Shown here in pieces: positions 58,599 through 64,000 of a stretch of DNA of 64,000 nucleotides. The stretch lies in NCBI GenBank assembly GCA_022606135.1, contig JABYQN010000003.1, positions 2,542,001-2,606,000 on the forward strand. Direction: 5' to 3'. This DNA comes from Fomes fomentarius. Taxonomy: Eukaryota > Basidiomycota > Agaricomycetes > Polyporales > Polyporaceae. Below the pieces are notes generated by a model, which had not been told where the DNA came from, made no database searches, and saw only the letters and a program-made list of their open reading frames with translations. The position numbers and the translations under genes were made by a program. Position 1 is the stretch's first letter, and each line of letters opens with the position of its first letter.

Positions 58599-60381
58599 AA
58601 TGTGCTGCCGTTGTTGGGAGTGTGTAGTTCTGGAGACGAAGAAGGCGCAAGAAGACAGTGCTTAAGCCGCAGGAAGAGAGTCCACAAAAGCTGGCCGTAA
58701 GCCATGCCAGAGTTGCCAAGACGAGGCGAAAAGTGACGTGACTAGGAGTGATGGCGACATGGTCACAGGTCGGAGACTGGCCTTACTGGGGAGGTCCTCC
58801 ATCGCAAATGTAGCTGATGCGATTGGTGAGACTGAGCACAAAGATCCGAGGATCGCGCATACGGGCCGCCAGAAGTTCAAGGAATGCGAGCGTTCGGAAA
58901 AACGTTCGCCGCTTTGCGTTCACCAGAATCAAGCTAAGATCATAGGCAGGGAAGTCACGCTCGCATGCTACGTCTGCAACCTCAGTGGTAGCGGGGTAAC
59001 TGCGCAAGTATCTGCAAAGAGGGCAGGGTCAGCACGCCATATATTTGTCTGCATCGTTCTGATCCCGCATCGCCAGAGGTGTCGATGGACGAAGTATGGA
59101 GACTAATTGATTCAAACCAGACTCGTTCCCAGAGTCCGATGACCGGACAAGATGTCTATACTCAGCTCAGCTGAGCATGCTCCGTTCAGGGACTCCGCCG
59201 AAACCAGACCCATCGCAAATTGCGAGTCAAGATATGGATGACTCGCCCACGCCCACCACTCTGGATCGATAGGAGATCATAAGCTTGTACCCATCTTACC
59301 ATTGACCGAAGCGGGCCGAGAGTACACATACGACGTGCCTTCGCTCCGTGCCATACTGAGCTCAGCTCCACGAGCATAATATGTGAGTTGAGGCCAACGC
59401 GCACGCATACATGCACGCTGTCCCCAAACGATGTTATGGTCGGACATTCAGACCGAATACGGGCGCTTATATGTAGCGACGAACATGACATGACAACGTA
59501 CCTCTCTACGTCGATACAGAATGTTAGCTACAAGTGATAACTGCATCTTGAGGTGTTGGCGATATGTATGCAGCATCAGACACCTGAATGCGGAAGGAGG
59601 AAGTCAGATTATTGCCGTCCAGGGATGTTTTACCGTACGCACACCGACCGAGGAGCCTGTGAATAGCCTTCCAATAGCAATAGAGCGATATAGGACGCTG
59701 AGGGATAGCTGAGTGGTAGAGTTATGTGATATCCATTTACTGAGACCTGCGACGATATTGGCATGAGGAACAGCTCAAGTCTGGTCACGTACGGCGGGTG
59801 ACAGACCCAAACTCATAGATAATCCCAGCATAGTGTGGGTGGGTGCGTACCAGCTTGGAAATTAACCATACTCGCCTCGTTCAACTAGCGGACACAAATC
59901 GATATGGCCTTCGTGTTGCTAAGAGCGCGAGGCGGAATTAGCGCACTCAGCTCGTACCCTGCTTGATGCTTGTACTAATAAGGCCAGAGCCACCACAGGT
60001 AATCCTGCATGTGTTCAGACCGCATTGCTCTAAACGCAGTGAAGAGCGAGGGGAGAGAACAGAAGGGAAGCGGGCGAGGGAGAAGGGTGTAGACCATTAC
60101 TAGACTGGAAGAGGAGATGGAGACTGATGAGGCATTTGCGCGACAGTCAAGCGCCCAAGTGGCTGATATGTTTGTGCAACTTTGTCTCAGCCCCGGGCCT
60201 TGATGCTAACATCAAGTCTGCTGAATGTTCCTAGACTCAGACTACTATCAGTGTCATCATGACGATCTTCGTGCTCTGAGCCCTGCAGGAGCAGGTTGCA
60301 AATAAATGAGCCAAAACCTAGAACTGCGTCATAGATGAAAGTATTAAAATTGAGTCAAGCATCTCGGAGTTATTGATATAG
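58599..60381. other. Gene-poor region
   Basis: About 1.8 kb without recognisable genes on either strand. Short frames such as 58662-58880 and 59186-59491 (minus) have no splice or domain support. Confidence 0.45.
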
Positions 60382-60455
60382 GGGTCGGTGGCGTAGTTGG
60401 TTATCGCATCTGTCTAACACACAGAAGGTCCTCAGTTCGAACCTGGGCCGACTCA
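60382..60455 (+). tRNA. tRNA-Val (anticodon AAC)
   Basis: 74-nt cloverleaf on the plus strand with acceptor GGGTCGG/CCGACTC plus A, anticodon loop CTAACAC and T loop TTCGAAC. Identical in sequence to the copy at 45409-45482. TTTTT begins right after the discriminator base region (Pol III terminator). No intron. Confidence 0.97.
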
Positions 60456-60642
60456 TTTTTCCATTCATTACCGTTTATCTATGTATGTGCAAACCAAACA
60501 CACACTCTGAAGCCGCCCCCCCCGGTCGCCTGCCCCCTCATCTCCATTAGTTTCTCCCACAAACTTCCTCCTCGGACTCGGACTCATCGGAGATCGTATG
60601 TACGGACTTCAACTACACAGACATCCCGGACAGCGGCACTGG

Positions 60643-62281
60643 CTATAGCTGAGATGGACGGCCGGCTTTGAGACTCATCACCCTGACAAAGCTGGGTATA
60701 CTTTCGGAAGATAGATGCAAAGGATCATCGGATTCCACCCTCAGGGTCCGAGTGCCTGATTCTTGGAGATGAACGAGGAAGCGGCCAACGAGCATTGTCG
60801 TGAAGCTGAGGGATTTTTGGCTGTTATTAGATAGGTAGCCCTAAGACAACTAATGTAGGTAACTCACGGTTCCGTGAATAGGGTGACAATCGCCTCGTTC
60901 GCGGTTCCGAATAGCTATGAGTGCGTGCAGTGATGAGTTTGGTGTCGCGGAGCACTGCTAGAGCTTACTGCAGTCAAAGAAAACGCAAGATGCAGCGTGT
61001 TGAGAACCATGAGGATGCTGAGATTATTTTAGCTCTGGGCGAGCAGCGAAGATGAAGATCACTTACAAGAAATATATCGACCCTATTCAAGTTGTATGGG
61101 CAAGCCAACATGTTAATGAAAACCTCGATAGGTGTATGAGACTGACACATACCATCACGAAGAAGAACTCCCTGCAACGACCGAGTGCCAGCTATCTCGG
61201 TTAGCAGTCTCCTCCACGGGGTGTTGCGAAGTGTCAAGACGAGGAGCAGACAATCAGCGACAATCAAGCATGTTCTCGAGATCACGATCGCTGCAAAGAC
61301 GTATCATAAACTAGCGCTAGAACCCGTCCATACTGGACGATGAAGACTCACATCTACATGCCAACATGGTATTCAATGAGAGGTTATCACAGATGACGGG
61401 ATCCCAGCCTGCTTACCTCGCAACATCCTCGTTCGTGGTAGTCTCGTTCGCAACGCACCCAAATATGGGGTCCACAAAGCCGTAAAACTGATCTTGTAAA
61501 ACATCGCGCTGATAACCAGAAGTATATTATCAACGGTCTCTACCGTCCCGACAAGACATGGCGGCGAAAACTTACGATGTTGACTCCTATTGGTACTAAC
61601 GACAGCAGCAATACAAGGACCAACAGAAAGCGACTCCTGCTAACAGCGTATGCACGCAAGGCAGAAAAGGCTGGGAGTATGAATTATGAATCAAGCCACA
61701 TATCATAGCACTGGCAGATGGAAGAACATGACTGACCAGCCCATGTGAGGTACTGTAGTACCTCCAAACCCATGAGTGTTCTCTGAGTATTATCGCAGCT
61801 GCAAGTCATCATTGGCTCGTCATTGAATCACCTAATTGGAGGTGAATGAACGAACCTCTGTACGTTGGAGCATGAGCATATGATTGTAAGGGGCAAATGA
61901 GGTCGACTCACCCCGTCCGTAAATATTGGCAAATACAAAGCCAAGGAGACGACTTGAAATGCAAGGGCGGTGTACTTGTTGAGGAAATACAGGATGGATG
62001 AACCAGTCAGCTTCCGCCTCCAGAAGTATTCGACTTCTTCTCCGAAGGTGATTGCGGCTTCGTACACCAAAAACGCTAGTAGTATATCCCAAAGTAAGTC
62101 ACTTGTAGTCGTGATGACACACGATGGCAGGCACCTCCGGCTGCGACAGCACAGCACGAACTCAAATACCTTGGCCGGATGTGAAAGGTTAGCCTGACAG
62201 CAGAAATAATGGATGAATGACTTACAAATTCGTATACACCGCTACGAGTAACTCGGCGCTGGGATCTTGTAGATTGGACAT
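60643..62281 (-). CDS. DUF6533 multi-pass membrane protein (second copy)
   Basis: Start at 62281 (MSNLQDPSAELLVAVYTNL), then an intron and the family head: LLWDILLAFLVYEAAITFGE, EVEYFW, and KLTGSSILYFLNKYTALAFQ. A later exon gives AFSALRAYAVSRSRFLLVL with LLLSLVPIGVNI, the next RTCLIVADCLLLVLTLRNTP (60974-61285), then ILMVLNTLHLAFSLTA. The C-terminus is TTMLVGRFLVHLQESGTRTL, with a stop at 60643-60645. The order of helices is the same as in the copy at 23.6-25.2 kb and the family motif ExEVxxxW is present. About seven short introns. Function unknown. Transcribed toward the tRNA-Val at 60382, which lies 188 bp downstream. Confidence 0.78.
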
Positions 62282-63549
62282 CGTAAGTCAGGGTGCTAGA
62301 GGAAAGGATACAGGAGGGCTGAAACAGAGAGTCCGTTGAATTCTCGAAAACATATATACCCACTGCGGTGCCCACAATGTTGGGCACATACGAAGGTCAT
62401 CGTTCAGGCTACAAATAGATACACCGCCGACCCCATGGCAGAGACCCTTGCTGAGTGAATCATGTATCGAGGGACACGAACTTTGAGAGCGTGTGGTAGG
62501 AGCAAAGAACTGCCACGGCAGCACGGCTCCCTGGCTCTTGACATGCTTCGATGATGTTGCGCCGAGGGGATAGGATTGCAGATCATGGGTCCGGTGGAAC
62601 CTTCGACTGGCAGTGATTCCGCATCAGGAATACATGCACTGGCAGCAGTGCACGACAGCTCCGCATGCTAACTTGACTGCGGGAGGAGCAATGACAAGAA
62701 TCGACACATAGTATGCGTAAACCGCACAACCACTTTGCAGAACATTATGTCTCAGGACAAACGCGTGACTGAACACTATGGTGAACGAGGACGGCCCGTT
62801 GGTCGAACTTGCGGTGGCAGTGCCTTAACCATTCTCTCCCAAGACGACGCTCAGAAGCAAGATGGCAGTGGCATACGGTGGCACACTCAGACTGCACTAT
62901 TCATCAAACTGAGAACGCGCTGCGGACGATACGTTTCGTGGTGCGTCGCATGGCCAACTTGCATCCATCTTCAACAGTCATGAGCGAAGGTCGGTATAAA
63001 GATGGAAGCTTGAGACGCATGGTAGAACGAGGCGACGATGCGCCCCACGCACGGGCACTGCAAAAGCAGCAGCGCAGCGTGGTTGCTGACGACCCGGTTG
63101 CGGCAGCGGCAGTCACTGTCAACGTCGATACCCATCTGTTCTTCGTATCAGTGGAAGGCGCAGAGCGAACATGATATGATTGGAATCTATACCTGTGTTC
63201 GATGCATGGGTGGTGTTGCACTATACTCAGGTTCTGTGTCTGGAATGTTTTTAGTCAATCAACGTGCACAAGATATGAACCGTTCACGATGCCATGAGCG
63301 AGCTTCTACTGAGCCGCCAGCCTTGGAGATCGTAGAGGAACGGATACGACATCGTTCGAGTCCGTCCAGAACCGTTGTGGAGACAAATATAGTACTCGAT
63401 GAGATGCTCTAAGAGTGGCCAAGAGGCGTATATATGCTATGTCTAATCGGTCTCGACGTGCCACACAGGTATATCATATCCCCTACAAGACGTCTAGATT
63501 CTAATAGGCCATCTATAGTCTATCCATGTCTAGTCTATCCGAGCCCAGT
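62282..63549. other. Intergenic region
   Basis: No gene supported. Short imperfect direct repeats of AGTCTATCC / GTCTAG (63515-63560) lie just past the 3' end of the next gene. Confidence 0.45.
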
Positions 63550-64000
63550 CTAAGAAAGTCTAGCGGTGCTCACAACGGTCTCAAACCGTTCAGAAATTTC
63601 CGTACAGGGACAGTGCAAGGTCTCCAAGGCAGGGAACATCGTCAAAAGTGCGTCAACAATCGGAGGTCCATCTGCAGATGCAGAAGGTACGTCGCCAACT
63701 GCCAACAAGCGCAGCCCCTTCAACTGAGTCTCCTCGGGACCCACAGAGGTCGGTGGGATCGCAGGGAGAGCCAAACTCTCCAAGCGGGTAAAGGATTTTG
63801 CCACCGTGTTATACGCAGCGGACGATATCTGGGCCTTCCACTTCGGCACCGCATGCTCAGCGTCGAGTGTCCCGAGGTCGAGGTTCTTGAGCTGCGGCCA
63901 CCACTTCGCCATCTGCTCCAAATCCGCGTCGTTTGCATCCGGGTCGCGCAGCACAAATCGCTGCAGCTGCTTCATGCGTGCCAGAGGACCGAGGACATCA
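63550..64000 (-). CDS. F-box-like leucine-rich repeat protein, C-terminal part (cut by window end)
   Basis: The open frame enters from beyond base 64000 (DVLGPLARMKQLQRFVLRDP) and ends at 63550. It shows LRR-like units: DLEQMAKWWPQLKNLDLGTL, FTRLESLALPAIPPTSV, QLKGLRLLAVGDVP, and MFPALETLHCPC near the end. Basidiomycete F-box proteins often end in such irregular LRRs, used to hold ubiquitination substrates. The N-terminal F-box, if present, is outside the window, so the assignment is tentative. Confidence 0.6.
   Translation of the reverse strand, partial: DVLGPLARMKQLQRFVLRDPDANDADLEQMAKWWPQLKNLDLGTLDAEHAVPKWKAQISSAAYNTVAKSFTRLESLALPAIPPTSVGPEETQLKGLRLLAVGDVPSASADGPPIVDALLTMFPALETLHCPCTEISERFETVVSTARLS

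Noticed and set aside
1..64000. CRISPR arrays, rRNA, bacterial-type operons or an intact transposon
   Set aside because: None seen. The repeats noted are a two-unit tandem duplication, one dispersed pair and short imperfect direct repeats; there is no transposase or reverse-transcriptase frame.

Overview
The window comes from an intron-dense basidiomycete genome, most likely a wood-decaying Agaricomycete. Nearly every gene is broken by short (about 45-80 nt) GT..AG introns. Several families are typical of mushroom-forming fungi: two DUF6533 membrane proteins, an AA9 lytic polysaccharide monooxygenase, a GH16 glucanase, a ferric reductase, F-box proteins with the Agaricomycete layout, and a conserved cysteine-rich membrane protein. 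I see no rRNA, no CRISPR array and no intact transposon. Gene models were built by hand from splice signals and reading frame, so internal exon borders are approximate unless given.

Layout. 0-5 kb: an F-box/RCC1 protein (SAF1-like), a tRNA-Val and a cysteine-rich single-pass membrane protein. 5.1-12.3 kb: one very large minus-strand gene encoding a DNMT5-type cytosine methyltransferase fused to a RING finger and a SNF2 ATPase. It has a perfect PCNA-binding (PIP) box at the N-terminus and a cluster of MluI cell-cycle boxes just upstream. 12.7-21.7 kb: housekeeping genes (PAP2 lipid phosphatase, CID/RGG RNA-binding protein, ZW10, CRIPT). 21.7-26.1 kb: a sparse stretch with one DUF6533 gene.

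26.1-38.7 kb: an accessory block whose unifying feature is a small-domain family that I cannot assign to a named family. Four genes carry six copies of a gap-free C-x2-C-x16-W-x2-H-x3-C finger, and a fifth gene carries a degenerate version. A protein kinase and an EFM7/Nnt1 methyltransferase sit among them. This block and the DNMT5 gene are the two most interesting parts of the window.

39.8-45.2 kb: a small membrane/PPxY gene with a frame conflict, then a sirtuin and PEX7 sharing a 96-bp divergent promoter. PEX7 carries a one-base frameshift at a C run. 45.4-54.2 kb: a second tRNA-Val, AA9 LPMO, an F-box protein, a small hypothetical gene and GH16. 56-64 kb: a ferric reductase, a third tRNA-Val, a second DUF6533 gene and the 3' end of an LRR/F-box-like gene cut by the window edge.

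Functional links visible in the sequence: DNMT5 looks built for replication-coupled maintenance of DNA methylation; AA9 and GH16 act on plant or fungal cell-wall polysaccharide, with the ferric reductase as a possible redox or iron partner; the sirtuin and PEX7 may be co-expressed in organelle metabolism.
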